A stretch of 64,000 bases of DNA from Pollenia angustigena (GCA_930367215.1 OV884056.1:286422067-286486066), one strand, 5' to 3'; shown: positions 20,441 through 32,321, numbered from the stretch's first letter. Made by a program: numbers and translations. The notes: a model not told the origin generated them from the letters alone.

Positions 20441-22010
20441 AAAAAAAGGCTTAAAGTAAGTTGTACTATGGACCAAAATTTCATACATGAAAAAAATAAA
20501 AAAAACTGAAACATCAACAAGTTTAAAAAAAACTAACAAGCAATTAATTCTTGTTCTCAATAAAAAATATGGACCTTAAATCGATCGATCGATCTCATCT
20601 ACACATACAAATCGACAAGCAATCAATTTTTGTTTTTAATATAAAATTGAGTCTTTAAAACTAGTTTCAGGCAAAATCATCTTGGTTTTACAAGAATCAA
20701 AAATGTTTAACAATTAAATTTTTCCCGTGACTTCGTTTACATGAAAACCATAGCAAGATTTAAAAGCCAAGGTGTATCCAATAAAAAATTTACAGAAACT
20801 TAATTTAAAAATCAACTTTTTCATTGGAATCTTTCGCTGTGAATGTACACTATATGCTATTATTCGATATACGTATAACATTTTTAAAGCAAGTTGCCCT
20901 TTAGGCAGGCGTCAACTATATTTCATCTAAATCTACCTAATATCCAAAGTTATAAAAATTAAAATTTTTAAATTTGTTATAAACTATTTATCGAACATAA
21001 AACCGTTATCATTTGTAGTAAATATTTTTATCGAAGAGAGAAATTTAACCGAATGTTAAAGTAGGCAATAAACCATATGTATAACAAATGTATTAAAAAG
21101 TGAAAAGCACCAAAAGCAATTTATTTCTCAATTTCAATCTGGCACATATGCTATCTCTACACCAAAGTTATAGAAAAGAGAATAGGTACAAATTTAATCA
21201 TGTTGTTATTCCTTTAGAGCTACCCTTTTTTATCTGGGCCATATGAAATCTGCATACCAAATTTATCAAAAAAAAAAAAAAACATACCAATTTTTCCCCG
21301 ATTTTACGCCTTAAAATGACCCTTTAATTTAATCTGTTCCACATGCTATCTCTATACAAAACTTATCGATAAGAGAAAAAGACCCAAAGGTAAATAAATT
21401 ACGAAAAGTATCAGATTTTCCTCATTTAAGGGCCCCAGAAAGTACACTGTATGTTAATGCTGGCTTTAATCTGTAGGCATACCAAATTTTTCGATAAGAG
21501 GAAAATTGCCAATTTTATCCCGTTTTAAACCATAACGAATATGCAATCTGTATACCAAATTTATCAAAGAAAAGAAGGACCAATATTTTCCTGTACCCCA
21601 TATTTAAATCTGGACCATATGCTATCCATCCACCAAATTTCGCCCAAATAGATTAAGTGGTTTTCGCGTGATTGCGCCACAAGCATACAAACTTTCACAT
21701 TTATTATTTTAGTAGGATAAAAAAACTTAAATGGATATTTTGTAGATACCATCACTTTGTGTTGAGAAATGTCTTAAAATTTCTTAATAATTTATATAAA
21801 AACAGTTTTAAAGTGAGGTCAAGTGTTTTAGAAAATAAGGGGATTATAATTTGTGGATTTTAAGTCATTATAATTCAAATAAACAATAATTTTTGTTCTC
21901 AATATAAAATTCGGACAATTCATTTCTGATAAAATTAAACGAAAAAATCTAAAAATTATTAACAAGCAATTCTCGTTCTCAATATAAAATTCAAAGCAGT
22001 TTTCTTTATC
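20440..22010 (+). repeat. Degenerate tandem-like repeats (CATATGCTATCTCTAC and CAAGCAATTAATT words)
   Basis: Two interleaved motifs. aatctg.nccatatgctatctctacaccaaatttatc recurs in decayed form at about 21136, 21233, 21331, 21468, 21544 and 21607, the first three about 97 bp apart. The motif aacaagcaatcaatt.ttgttctcaata recurs at about 20535, 20618, 21960, 26750 and (partial) 28905. Apparent small frames (63-73 codons) on both strands are incidental. Confidence 0.5.
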
Positions 22011-23214
22011 TAATTAGTTAAATAAATTAATTAATTGCTCAATTTAAAAATCCATTAAAATATACTTATAAAACCACCTTAAATCAAACACGTATTATAA
22101 TACATTGTTCATTTGATATTATTACCAACAATTGTAGTCTTTAATTGTAAAATTAATTCTGTCCTCAAAGTTTAAAATGATTTTAGCCACAGGCATTTGC
22201 TAGTAAATAAATTATATAAAAAGGTTTTTTTTTTATGAATCAGCCTAATTAAATTAATTTATACTATTGAGGTTTATGTCAAATACCCCAGTATCCTTAA
22301 TATTATTCACTAATTTATTTAATAACTTTTAACGTATGATTTTATTAAAAAAAAAAAAACAAAAAATTTAATTTTTAATTTGTAATTTTGTTAATGCAAT
22401 TATTCATTTCTTATTTCACAACAAACTTGTCAATTGTTAATCTGTATCTGAATACTGCTCATACGCCTGAGTAATTTGTCAAAAAAACAAGGACTTTTTG
22501 TATGAGTAGAATAATTACCACGCATTACTCACAATTAACAAGGGCAACACCATTGTAAATAAATTAATAACAATGCATTAACTGTAAATTAACATCACGG
22601 ATCTCAAATTTGTTTTTGATTATTAAGAAATAAATCTTTACTAGTATTGCAATATGTTTGTCATAAATTTCAAAATTCTACTGTTTGGCATTGAAGATAC
22701 GAGTACGTATGAATATTTTTTTCCGTAATTGAAAAAGTTTGTTAAAATTTTTTATGGAAACAAAGTATATACATAAATATGTTTGTATTTTCTTTCCAAT
22801 TTGTAGTGAAATTAATTTGTTTTAAAATTTATTCAAGATATCTTACTAAAAAGTTGTTTCTTCAATTCTACAAAATTTTTATTTTTTTCAAGTTCTAAAC
22901 ATTCCATTAAACTAAATACACTTAAGTGTAAACAGCAACAATTAAGTTAATTATCACGTCGTTCTGTAAATGTATTTGTATTTAAGTAAAAATAATCCAT
23001 AGAAATATAGTATTTTTTATTTTTAATCTCTCACCGCCAAAGGTTACATAAAAACAATACTACAAAAAAGAGTATTTAAAATGCGGTTTCTCGATAACAA
23101 TCGAGAAAAAGTTAAATGAAATATATGTACTTTTTGAGGGCCAGTTTTACCGAATAATTTTTTTTGAATTTTTTTAAAGTTAAGCAATTTTGTCCTCATC
23201 ATGAAAGCTAAGCT
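22011..23214. other. AT-rich sequence, no gene seen
   Basis: No coding signal, no repeat partner recognised. Contains an A-run near 22348 and poly-T stretches. The stretch 22440-22560 (actgctcatacgcctgagta; tttgtatgagtag) has a loose inverted relation but is not a clear element. Confidence 0.45.
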
Positions 23215-24605
23215 ATAAAAGTCTTATTAATCAGTAGTGTACAAGAGTACTGTTTTCGGCTTTGCCGAATCTTATATACCCTTCACCATAGAACTAAAAT
23301 GCCAATTGTTCGCTAGCTTATATCGTATGAGCGCTATCGTGTCAAAATCATTATTTCGAGGGCATATTTGTATAAGCAGTAGGTGATTTTTAAAACCAAT
23401 CAATTCTTTTATACTTGCAGAGCATATTTGAGCTTAGTTTAAAAAATCTAGCATGTTTTCTATGGGGCCAATCTTTACGAAACCATAAACTCGGGCGGAC
23501 ACTTGGTTGAGGGCCAGGTGGAATAATTTGGAACGTTTCCAGTTTTGACTATTCTTTATATTAAAGAAATTTGTATGCCAAATTTGGTTCTTTTAGCTCA
23601 TATGGTAAGGGCACTATTGTGCCCTTTCCCGGGCGAATGAAGGGTGTAGCGATTATCTCAAGGATATTTGCTGTTACATATTCCTGGTCAAATAAGCTTC
23701 ACGCATACCTGGAATGCAACATCTATCCAAAATCACAGGGCTCTTTATGTCCCGGCACCGGCCTGAATATTGGTGGCGGCCTCCGTTAGTATCCTTGCTG
23801 TAGCCTTGCTTTTCTAAAGAAAATCTGCGTTTCAAAGTAGTTGTTTATTCGGCAAAATTGGGTGTATGAATGGTGGCAACAGAAGGGAACTTTCTTGCCA
23901 AAGTGATGATTTCGGTAATCGCGTGGTGGCTGTGGTTTATACCCAAAACCTCGCGAAGGGGTATCATGAAACGTCAGAAGAGTTATCAATTTATGAAGGG
24001 CACTAATTGCTAGGACAAATAGTTTTTAGGCTCTATTGCTATTCGACAGAAACTGCAGGATTTTAATTAGTAGTGGGGCTTAGATAGCTCCGGCTCCTAA
24101 GCAAGGAGCGAGTGTATAATTTTTGTCGGCTTATACACTCGAAATTGCTAACTGTGTGCACACTTTTTCGACATTTGTGCCTAAATCATTATTTTGTGAA
24201 AGTTATTTGTCTATATTTCGGTCATTTTATAACCGATTTTGTTTATTTTCACTATTTGTACTCTACTGAGCTTATTTAAGGTGTAAGCAAAAAAAAAAAA
24301 AACAAAGTTCATAGTTTAAAAGAAAGAAGACTTCAGCTTTTAGCTTTCACACCAGTCACTTCTGAACGGATCTGACTAAATTTCAATTGCAATCTATTCT
24401 GGAACATATGTGATTTAAATATATAAAAACCTAGTCCCCATAATATCTGTGGCCTTCGAAAAATCCATTTCAACATACAAACATTCATCGTTAAGTCAAC
24501 ACAGATTGTACATACTTTATAAGGTCTAAGATCTATAATGTAGAAATTACGAACGGAATGACCAACTAATGTATACCCGTTCATGTGGTGAAGGGTATAA
24601 CAAAA
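23215..24605 (+). repeat. Composite fly repeat bounded by GCCGAATCTTATATACCC and GAAGGGTATAAC
   Basis: Left part carries ttcggctttgccgaatctta and tatacccttcaccatag; right part ends gttcatgtggtgaagggtat. The middle (23570-24120) is GC-richer, with open frames on both strands (72 codons + at 23571; 67 codons - at 23786) including a CCHH cluster. I cannot match either to a family. Possibly a piece of an older retroelement inside the repeat. Confidence 0.4.
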
Positions 24606-25585
24606 TAGTTTATGGTAAAAATGCCATATAAATCTTTAGGTTGAAAAATTGTTTAAACGACATTCAACATATTTTTTGTTTTGCTCGTAAACATTTAAAA
24701 ACATTAAAAATTTAAATTGTTGTTGTGTGCCTGCGTGCTTTATTAATTGGAACACACACAGTATGCTTTTCTTTTTTTTTGTTTTAAGTTGATTTTATTA
24801 CAGTACGCTGTAAATGTGCACAACATGGCAAGTTAACTGTTTAAATATCTAGATGGTTTTTAAAATTTGTTATGTTCTAATTTTTTTTCAGTTATTTTTT
24901 CAAGATATAAAAAAAATTTATGCACTTGGGCTGTGTTATAGCCATATGATTTGTCATTTGGTTTTTATAAACTTTTTGTTTCTTCCCTCCGTTTTCTGTT
25001 TGTTTGTACCGCTTTTTCTTAATTTGTAAGCTATAATTTCATTAGCACCATGCCCATATCTTTTATGACTACTTCATTAGTATCAGTTACCTAATTTTGT
25101 TTTGTGTTAAATGGTAACATGTACAAAAACAACTTGCTTTTGTGTTAAAAAAAAAGTATCTCAAATATTTTGTAAGTTATTTCCATTTTAAAGGTTTTTA
25201 GATTTAGGTCAGAACTATTTTTTTTTTTTTGTTAAAAACTTGTTGTCGTTTTCTTAAGAGTGTTAATGAAGTTTTAGAAAAGCCGGAAACTATTTAATAT
25301 TCTAAATTGTGTTAAACTTTATCTGGTAATTACATGTTGTTTATTTTTCTAAGAAGGTTAAAGTTTTTTTCATTATTTTGTCAATTCCATTACAGGTAAT
25401 TTATGTGTGTAGATTACAGAATCAAATTAAGTGAACTAAAAAAACAGTATGTTGAAGTAAAAGTTTTATGAAATATTTTGCAAATTCATTTAAAAATAAA
25501 CAATCCAACTATGAATAAAAATTCCTTGCTAGTTTTTTCGCTTCTCCTAAATCTAATTTTTTTTGAATTAAAAAAAATTATACTA
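24606..25585. other. AT-rich sequence, no gene seen
   Basis: Runs of T and A, no coding signal. Short stretches such as 24900-25020 resemble pyrimidine-rich intron sequence but no exon is visible nearby. Confidence 0.5.
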
Positions 25586-25857
25586 AAGGCCCAACCACAA
25601 TATGCTTAAGTTGGCTTAAGCGGATGAGCGAATACATGTAAATTATATGCGGCAAACCATATTGAACTTAAAGAAACTTTTTGCTAAGTTTAATGAAACT
25701 GTCATTTGCTTAAGCAAGGTGCGAATCTAATCGCACATTCCGTACGGAATCAAATGTTTTTTTATTTTGTTTTTGTTTTCTTAAATACATTTGAGAGACT
25801 TTTTTTTAATTTTTGACAGTAGGTTAAGCAAGACTATGCATATTATGGTTGAGCCTT
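25586..25857 (+). mobile_element. 272-bp MITE, AAGGCCCAACCA family (copy 1)
   Basis: The left end aaggcccaaccacaatatgc and the complement of the right end aaggctcaaccataatatgc form a 20-bp inverted repeat with two mismatches. The interior has reiterated cttaag and gcttaagcaag words and the block catattgaacttaa...cgtacggaa. An opposite-strand relative lies at 32552-32757 and shares those blocks. Confidence 0.75.
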
Positions 25858-25901
25858 AAAACTTTTCCTAGAACTTAAGTTTTTTTTTTTAACTAAATAA
25901 A

Positions 25902-26602
25902 TGGTGTTTTCTTTCTGCCAAAAATGTTTCAAGTATGCTACAATTCGGGTTTTTGTTCCATTCTAAAAATATATGCCAAAAAGTGAAAAGTTGTCGTTTT
26001 TCCATTTTAAATATGTTGCACAAATAAATGGTAAATTTGTTTCATATCTTACCCCCTGTTATATTTGAGGGTGAAATAATGCCGTTTTTTGCAGCATTAT
26101 TAAATACGTTTTCGTGCAAGCATCGTTTTTAAACGTGGTGAGTATCGCTTATTAGTATAAACTTCGAGTTTAATAGTTGACACGCTAATGGCTTATAAAT
26201 CAGAGAATGTTTAAACGCTGTTTTAGTTGAACTAAGCTAAAATTTATATGTAGTTAAACTCATCAGCTGTAAGTTATTGTCCCATTTGTTTTATGTAGTT
26301 TAAAAAATTATACTGTGGCAACTCTACGGTAAATGTTGTAAAATTCATATGGGGTGTATAAGTAGTTTCAACGCCAATTTTTAAGCGTTTACACATGGTT
26401 TATGTTTACTGATTTAAAGATTTCTTGGTATGAACACATTATAAACCAAAAAGAGAGTTTAACTTAGATTTATTAGCCCAAAGTATACATTAGGGTTGAA
26501 ATATAAAAAAATGTAGCACTTTGTAAGGGTGTGTGTAACATGATAAAAATATTACACATCTTAAAGCCCTATTACTTCTTTTTTTAGAAAAGAAAACACC
26601 AT
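25902..26602. mobile_element. Candidate 700-bp element, GGTGTTTTCTTT ends
   Basis: Left atggtgttttctttct (25901-25916) and right agaaaagaaaacaccat (26586-26602) are inverted repeats. The interior is AT-rich and shows no coding. The same terminal word ends the fold-back element at 28480-28688, suggesting one family. Confidence 0.4.
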
Positions 26603-27240
26603 AAGTGTCTTAATTCAAAATTAATGTGTTGTTTTCACAATACAAGTGTTAAAACGTGTAGTAAAATTTATATAAAAAAACACATAAATGTCTAAATCAA
26701 CATTTTGATTTATTCATAAAGCCACCTTCTTTTGAAATATTAAAATTTACAAGCAATCAATTATTGTTCACAATAAAAAAGTCTGCAGATTGTTATACAG
26801 CAGTGGTGCCCAAAAATACACAATCACAATTATGTATGTGCATGTGATAGAGGCAGCAAAAAACAAAGTTAAAATTTTGTGTTATTTAAAAAAGTTGCGT
26901 AACGAGATCTTATTTCAACTATATCTGAAGGGCAACTGATTTGATTCTCTTTGTTGAAATGTAAAAAAAAAAAACAGCCGAATGTTCGTTATCGGCATCT
27001 ACACGAATAGTTTTAAAGTTCACGTGTGTCGAATTTTTTGCCCTATACCCGCGAGTACAGCAATATTAAAAATAAATCCTGCTGTGGTTAATAAGCTTCA
27101 CCAATTTGTTAAAGGCTTATGTAGATTAAGTGCGTTAAGAAATTTTTCTGATACAATTTTTGCGAAAAATTTTTATGAATCTATTTTTTTTAGCGAGAAG
27201 AACTGTTTTAGAAAATAACCCCTTTAATAAATTTCCTGAA
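26603..27240. other. AT-rich sequence, no gene seen
   Basis: Includes a single copy of the acaagcaatcaatt repeat at 26748-26785 and a small unrecognised frame at 26982-27218 (78 codons) with a slight rise in GC, not convincing as coding. Confidence 0.4.
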
Positions 27241-27345
27241 GGTGGGTACCCTGGTAGGCTAGTTGGTAGTGAGCAAGTCTATGAGTGCGGGGGTTGTGGG
27301 TTCGTTTCCCGCCAGAGACTCTGGTCTGAAGGGCTGCAGGTCTAC
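27241..27345 (+). mobile_element. tRNA-derived SINE-like element (copy 2)
   Basis: A-box-like ggctagttggtagtg (27258-27272) followed by B-box GGTTCGTTTCC (27299-27309), then gccagagactctgg and a gggctgcaggtct tail. It matches copy 1 (2375-2463, opposite strand) through the B-box and beyond. The B-box differs from the consensus GGTTCGANTCC at one position. The 75-codon frame over it is incidental. Confidence 0.7.
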
Positions 27346-27464
27346 GTAACTATTGCTTGGTTAATTAAGTTAGAATATAATTTGTAATTGTTTATGTAAC
27401 TCTTATTAAATAATTACAAACAAAGGCTATGAAATATCGCAAATGAATAAATACATTTTTTTAA

Positions 27465-27700
27465 ACAGGCAAACCATAAATATGCAATTGCATGTTTTAC
27501 CATGTGCGACAGATAAAGGCAGAATCAATAAACTTATGTATCCGCTTTGAAGCTTTTGTGAATTTTGGTGTCGATTTGATACAGCATTTTTTTGCATATT
27601 TTAGTTAAAAGTGAATTTTTTAAGTTTTTAGTGCATATTTCATCTTTTTGAAGCATATTTTTATATATGGGTGTTTCTCTGGTTATGCACGCGACATTTG
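27465..27700 (-). repeat. AATATGC-rich repeat, inverted copy
   Basis: Contains atatgcaattgcatgtttta with agataaaggcagaat, which also occurs in reverse at 4107-4155 (ctgccttcattggt, acatgcaattgcaaatttt). Further on are gcatatt/ctttttgaag words complementary to the repeats at 1745 and 2820, ending at gtttctctggttatg. This shows the AATATGC words and the ATGCAATTGCAT words belong to one longer dispersed family. Confidence 0.5.
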
Positions 27701-28479
27701 TACGCGTTTTATTGTGTTTGAATATTAAAAAAATAGAAGTGGATTCGAATTTTAGAATGAATTCTAGAATCGTTACATTGTTTGTGATGAGTTCTTTCTA
27801 AAAAGTATATATAATGGTAAATTGAGCACTGGGTACACAAATGACATGCAATCAAAGTTGACTTACTCACGTGACAAAAATAGAAGTGCCTTTTAGGACC
27901 GTAAGAAAAAGTGCGAAAGTAAGTGAATTGTAGGAGGTTTTTATTTCGGAAAAAATGTTTTTATAAAGGTTAGTAATGGGCCTTTATAATCATGTTTTGT
28001 TCAAAAGCAACTATGCATGGGTTGGCGAAGAAAAAAATAAATTGTAAATTACGCACGTGACATTACGCACGTGACACTTTTTCCATATGTTTTTTTATTA
28101 TTATCTTCACGCATTTTCCCATAAATGTCTTAAAATTTGCTTAACAAAAATAACTTAATACTCGTTTTACAATTGATTGTAATGGAGATATTATGAAGAA
28201 AGAGTGTAAACATAACATATTTCTTGCATGTAAAATAAGTATATAAAAATGTCTTTAAAAGTAGAAAATACAGAAAATTATAAAATTTTCCAGTTTCCAG
28301 CCCAATTTCCTCAATTAAAACAGCTCAGATATGCTAAGAAACCATTCTTTAATAAGAACATAGACTTTTTTCTAATAATAAACAATAAAAGACGATGATA
28401 ATCAACATTTTTTTTTTCATCCTGGTAGACCATTCTGGAGAAATGCCCATATGCTGAATTTTTTTTTTTTGATTCTTAT
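27701..28479. other. AT-rich sequence with three CACGTGAC words
   Basis: acgtgac preceded by c or gc occurs at about 27869, 28052 and 28066, the last two as a direct repeat attacgcacgtgacattacgcacgtgac; a related gcacgcgacatt is at 27688. They may be subterminal repeats of an unidentified element. No gene seen. Confidence 0.4.
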
Positions 28480-28688
28480 TGTGTTTTCTTTTCTACAAAA
28501 AAGTGTGACATTTTATTTAAAAAAATGCAATTTGGTGTCTGTTTCATAAAAATTTTGCTTCCAAAAAAGGGTGAGTTTTTTAGAATAAAACAAGCCACCC
28601 TTTTTGGGAGCAAAATGTTTAAAAAACAGACTCCAAATTGCATTTTTTTAAAATAAAATGTCACATTTTTTGTAGAAAAGAAAACACC
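28480..28688. mobile_element. 209-bp fold-back element
   Basis: Two nearly identical inverted arms of about 95 bp, from gtgttttcttttctacaaaa through gtgacattttattt, aaaaaaatgcaatttgg and gtctgttt to ccaaaaaaggg, around a loop of about 25 bases. The long minus-strand frame is generated by the palindrome. End sequence matches that of the candidate at 25902-26602. Confidence 0.8.
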
Positions 28689-30402
28689 ATTAGAAGTGCG
28701 AAACATAAAAAAAAATGGATTTAGTTCTTGTAACAAGATTGCTTTTCTATTGATAACATATGTAAATAATGAGTATTAAGTATTGAAAATAAACCAAATC
28801 GGTCTATTACTTTCTCTGGCACCTATACAAGTGTACTCCCGAATTTGAGGTTAACTACGATTTATAATACAATGGTGAAGGGTATGTAAGATTCGGCAAT
28901 TTATTTTTGATCTCAATACAAAAGGAAGGCAGTTTTCTTCAAATGCTAATAAAAAATATGAATATAAATTCCAAATCAATATTTTAAAAACCCCAGATTT
29001 TAGCGAAAGCCTTTTAAGCTAGCAAAGGACAAATTATTGGAAATGGAAATCTCTATCTATATCGAATGTCGCAATTGGCACCAGGTTTTTTTATTCTTTA
29101 AAGTTTTTTTTTTTCATTTTGAACAATTTCACAAGATCTTTTGAACAAAACTACAAAATTTCATTTAAATTTTTATGTATGTCGTTGCCAAATTCCACAG
29201 AATCAAAATTACTATAAACAAATACATACACGCATAATTAAAATATCATCATACATAATATAATTAATTATCTCTTGTATAAAGTATTCGTATTTATAAT
29301 TCATGTGAGTTTAAATTACAAGTTGGATACAAATTAATGAAATCACTTTTTTTTATAATTGGTGTGATTTAATTTTTGTATAGTTTTCTTTCTTTGGCCA
29401 CAGTTTTCCCATAATTGAAAGTTTCAAATTAGTTTTGCAAATATTTGTGGTTGTGTACAGTGTTTTTTTTTTGCTCTGTCTATTATTATTTGTTTCTCTA
29501 TTCAATATGAATTAAAAAAAAAAAATGACGTTAATTTTTGACGCTTCCGCTATGACGTAGTTTAGCTTAATGCTAATGCCGGTTTTTTTTAAATATTATG
29601 TATTTGCTTTATTTATTGTACTTTTTTGAAATACCTTTATTTTCTCTCTCTATATCACATGATCTACATATGGAAATGTGTAGGAAAAAAATGATAATTT
29701 TATTTTTTTTAGAGAAGGTTTAACTACGTCAGATCTCTATTATTTGAATAGTGTCTATATGCATAACTTTAGACCTCCTCTCTAAAAATACACGCATTTG
29801 CTTGGCAGACAAATACTCCACCACCGCTTGATTAGAGACAAACATAATTTTTTTTTATGAATGAAAGCAATTTGGAATTCCACGCCAAAAATAGAAGAAA
29901 AAAAGAAAAAAAAAACAGATAAAATTGTAACTGTGAGTGCGTATTTTTTGCTGTGTTGTTTAAAATTAAACTTGGCAACAGCTAAAAAAAGATCTTTAAA
30001 AAAGTGCTCATAGTGTTGTTTGAACTTTCAAAAGTTTTCAGGGGGTTTTTGAGTATTTTTGAAATGCCTTTTCTAAATAAACAGATGAACTAATTGGCCA
30101 ACAAATTGTTTCGTTTATTTTTGAGTTGCTAGAAAAAGACATTCTTAAAATATCTTTTAAAAATTAATTTTTAAGTACGAAAATATAAATTTTTTACTCA
30201 AAAAAAAATATATGTTCATATGCGAACTTCAAAGTTTTCATAAACCTCAGAAAATTATTATAAAGAATAGAACTAGAGATTTTTATAAATAACGTTTATT
30301 TAAGCCCAATAAGAACTTATTAACTGTTAAAAGAAGTGACATACTTCGCATATTTTATGACATTTATGATAAGATCAAAATTCACGCTTGAACAACGCTT
30401 CA
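28689..30402. other. AT-rich sequence, mostly unassigned
   Basis: 28800-28960 holds fragments of fly repeats (ggtgaagggtatgtaagatt, caatttatttttgatctcaa). The remainder has microsatellite-like T and A runs. No coding region or RNA gene recognised. Confidence 0.45.
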
Positions 30403-31206
30403 CTTATAGAAAAATGCTTCTTCATATTGATGATATCCTAACATCAGAATTGTGACATCAATGTTATTAAAAATGGCATCAATGATGCAAAAAGTGACAG
30501 CAATCAAATGACGAACGTCATCATCAAATTTTGTCATATTTTACGCGTCATCTATGGCTATGCCTACAGTGACTTCGAATCCATGCCACATTTTTTGCAT
30601 TATAAACTTTATTTTTATGTTATATTCAACATTTTTCATTTTTCGAATATAAAGTAACCTTCGGAAGGAAATAATTCCCAGTTTCCATTATTTTTATGTT
30701 TAAAAAGTAAAATAATAAATAAAAATTCGCTTACTCCATTTTTCCCATATTCTATTTTTTTAAATTAAAACTTTAAAAGTAGAATGATTTCAAAAACCAT
30801 AGCGGACATCCTGCTGGTGTCTTATAATTGAGAGTTCTTCTGTAAACAAAGGGCGGAATACAACAAAAGTGAAACAAAAATGTGTAACGGGTAAGTAAAT
30901 AATACTATTCTCTCACTTTGACTTAAGTCAATCCGAACAGTGCTATGACTGAGTAACTTTGAATAACAGTTTGTCATCTCTATTGAGTCCTTTCTCTGAT
31001 GTTACTGAGTCATCGCACTAATGACATGGTTTATTAAACTGTATCCTATTCATAATTTCTGTGATGCCGATGTGTCATTCTATTAATGGCATAATTTAAA
31101 CTTTTGACCGTGATAAGAATTTGGCCAAGTGAAGTCAAAAACGAAGTCACTTGTCAAAGTACTGATGTAAAATTACATCAGCGTTATGACGCCTTTTCTA
31201 TCGGTG
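30403..31206. mobile_element. Candidate DNA element rich in TGACATCA/GATG words
   Basis: Left cacttatagaaaaatgc.tc and right (complement) caccgatagaaaaggcgtca are an imperfect inverted pair. Inside both flanks, gtgacatcaatg, gcatcaatgatg, gatgacgt, atgtgtcattctattaatgg and tactgatgtaaaattacatc recur in both orientations, like transposase-binding repeats. The dispersed repeat at 30735-30885 forms the middle. No coding frame. Confidence 0.4.
30735..30885 (+). repeat. Dispersed repeat, CATATTCTATTT...AGCGGACAT (copy 1)
   Basis: cccatattctattt, aaagtagaatgattt, atagcggacatcctgctggt, gagagttcttctgtaaacaa and acaaaagtgaaa appear in the same order at 35392-35540. Sequence between blocks is also similar. 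It is a paralogous pair whose ends and mobility mechanism are not visible. Confidence 0.75.
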
Positions 31207-31469
31207 TACAACGTTTCTCTTATTTATTTTGAAAATCTGTGAGCGATTCGCGCAACTTATAGACGACTGTGTGATCTTTATGGCGTGTTCAGCTTCAGGC
31301 CTCATTTTTGGCTTAGCGGGTTTGTTAAGTCAAAAATAATTTTTATAAAGGGAGTTTTTATTTTTGAATCCAATAGAAAAGTTATTTGTCAAACTAACTG
31401 TCATAATGCGCTCACTTTTTGACATTATGATCAGTATGCCCTGGCAATTCATCATGAATTGATTCAATC

Positions 31470-32150
31470 TTGAACGACGTTTTCAAATTGTCCAAATTTA
31501 CTCTGAAACTTAGTCAGAGATTCGCGCAACTTGTAGCCGATTTTGTGATTTCTATGGCATGTTCAGCGATAAGGCTAATTTTTTGTTTGTTAATCAACAT
31601 GATTTCCGAGAATGAAATGAGACCCATTCACAACAATTACAACCTACAGACTCCATAACAACCAAAGAAATTCACAATTTGTTGTGATTTTTACGTTTGC
31701 GGTATCACATATTTCTTGAAAAATTAAGCTGAAGCCTGCGTTACATTCAATGGAGATTGTTAACGCCCCCTTTTCCTTAATTTTTTTGTGTGAAAATATA
31801 AATGACATTGATCAAGGCAAGATGTAGCTTTAACGCTGTGTGCAGCATGGCGAAATGCAACCTCAATGAAATCAAAATCTGGCGTTAGGAAATTTTCGAC
31901 CAATGGACCTGTCAATTGGCCTCCAAGAGCGTCCGATTTGACACTTCTTGATTATGACCTGTGGGGCTACGTGAAGTTACGGGCTTTTGCTGATAAACCT
32001 TAGCAATTGACAATGAAATTGTTCGTGCTTAACATGATATACGGCCGCACTGCTTGAAAAAATAGCCCAAAAATTGACGTCCAGAAGAAGCTTCTTTAAG
32101 AACAGCAGCGGTGCCTTTATGAATAAAATTATTTTAATAGAGTTATTTTT
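31470..32150 (+). pseudogene. mariner/Tc1-like transposase remnant
   Basis: Degenerate DDE transposase, which would cut and paste its own element. Recognisable parts: FSDKANF-like block at about 31563 (first catalytic Asp region, family FSDEAHF), traces of the second block near 31830, and at 31902-31990 GPVNWPPRASDLTLLDYDLW followed by GYVKLRAFADKP, matching the NWPPRSCDLTPLDYFLWGYVK signature that carries the third catalytic Asp. Stops and frame changes occur throughout, for example TAG after ADKP. No inverted termini could be assigned. Confidence 0.72.
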
Positions 32151-32170
32151 TGATTAAAATATATCTTTTT

Positions 32171-32321
32171 AAATACTTTAATAAATTCTTCAAGCTTAAG
32201 GTAAAAAAAAAAAATTTCCTGAAGAAGATTTCCAACGGAAATCGAAATATTGAAAATAAAAATATTTTAATTAATTTTATAAATAAGTGACCTTAAGCTT
32301 GAAGAATTTATTAAAGTATTT
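32171..32321. repeat. 32-bp perfect inverted repeat with 87-nt spacer
   Basis: aaatactttaataaattctt continuing caagcttaaggt (32171-32202) is repeated exactly in reverse complement at 32290-32321. The spacer contains cctgaagaagatttcc aac ggaaatcgaaat: a 7-bp stem gatttcc/ggaaatc flanked by CTGAAGA and GAAA, an arrangement reminiscent of hammerhead-type cores found in some retroelements. The other helices are not convincing. Confidence 0.6.

Noticed and set aside
28476..28736. 86-codon minus-strand frame
   Set aside because: Created by the near-perfect palindrome of the fold-back element.
32219..32250. Definite hammerhead ribozyme
   Set aside because: CTGAAGA, one stem and GAAA are present, but an extra A follows the core and helices I and III do not form convincingly; kept only as a low-confidence observation.
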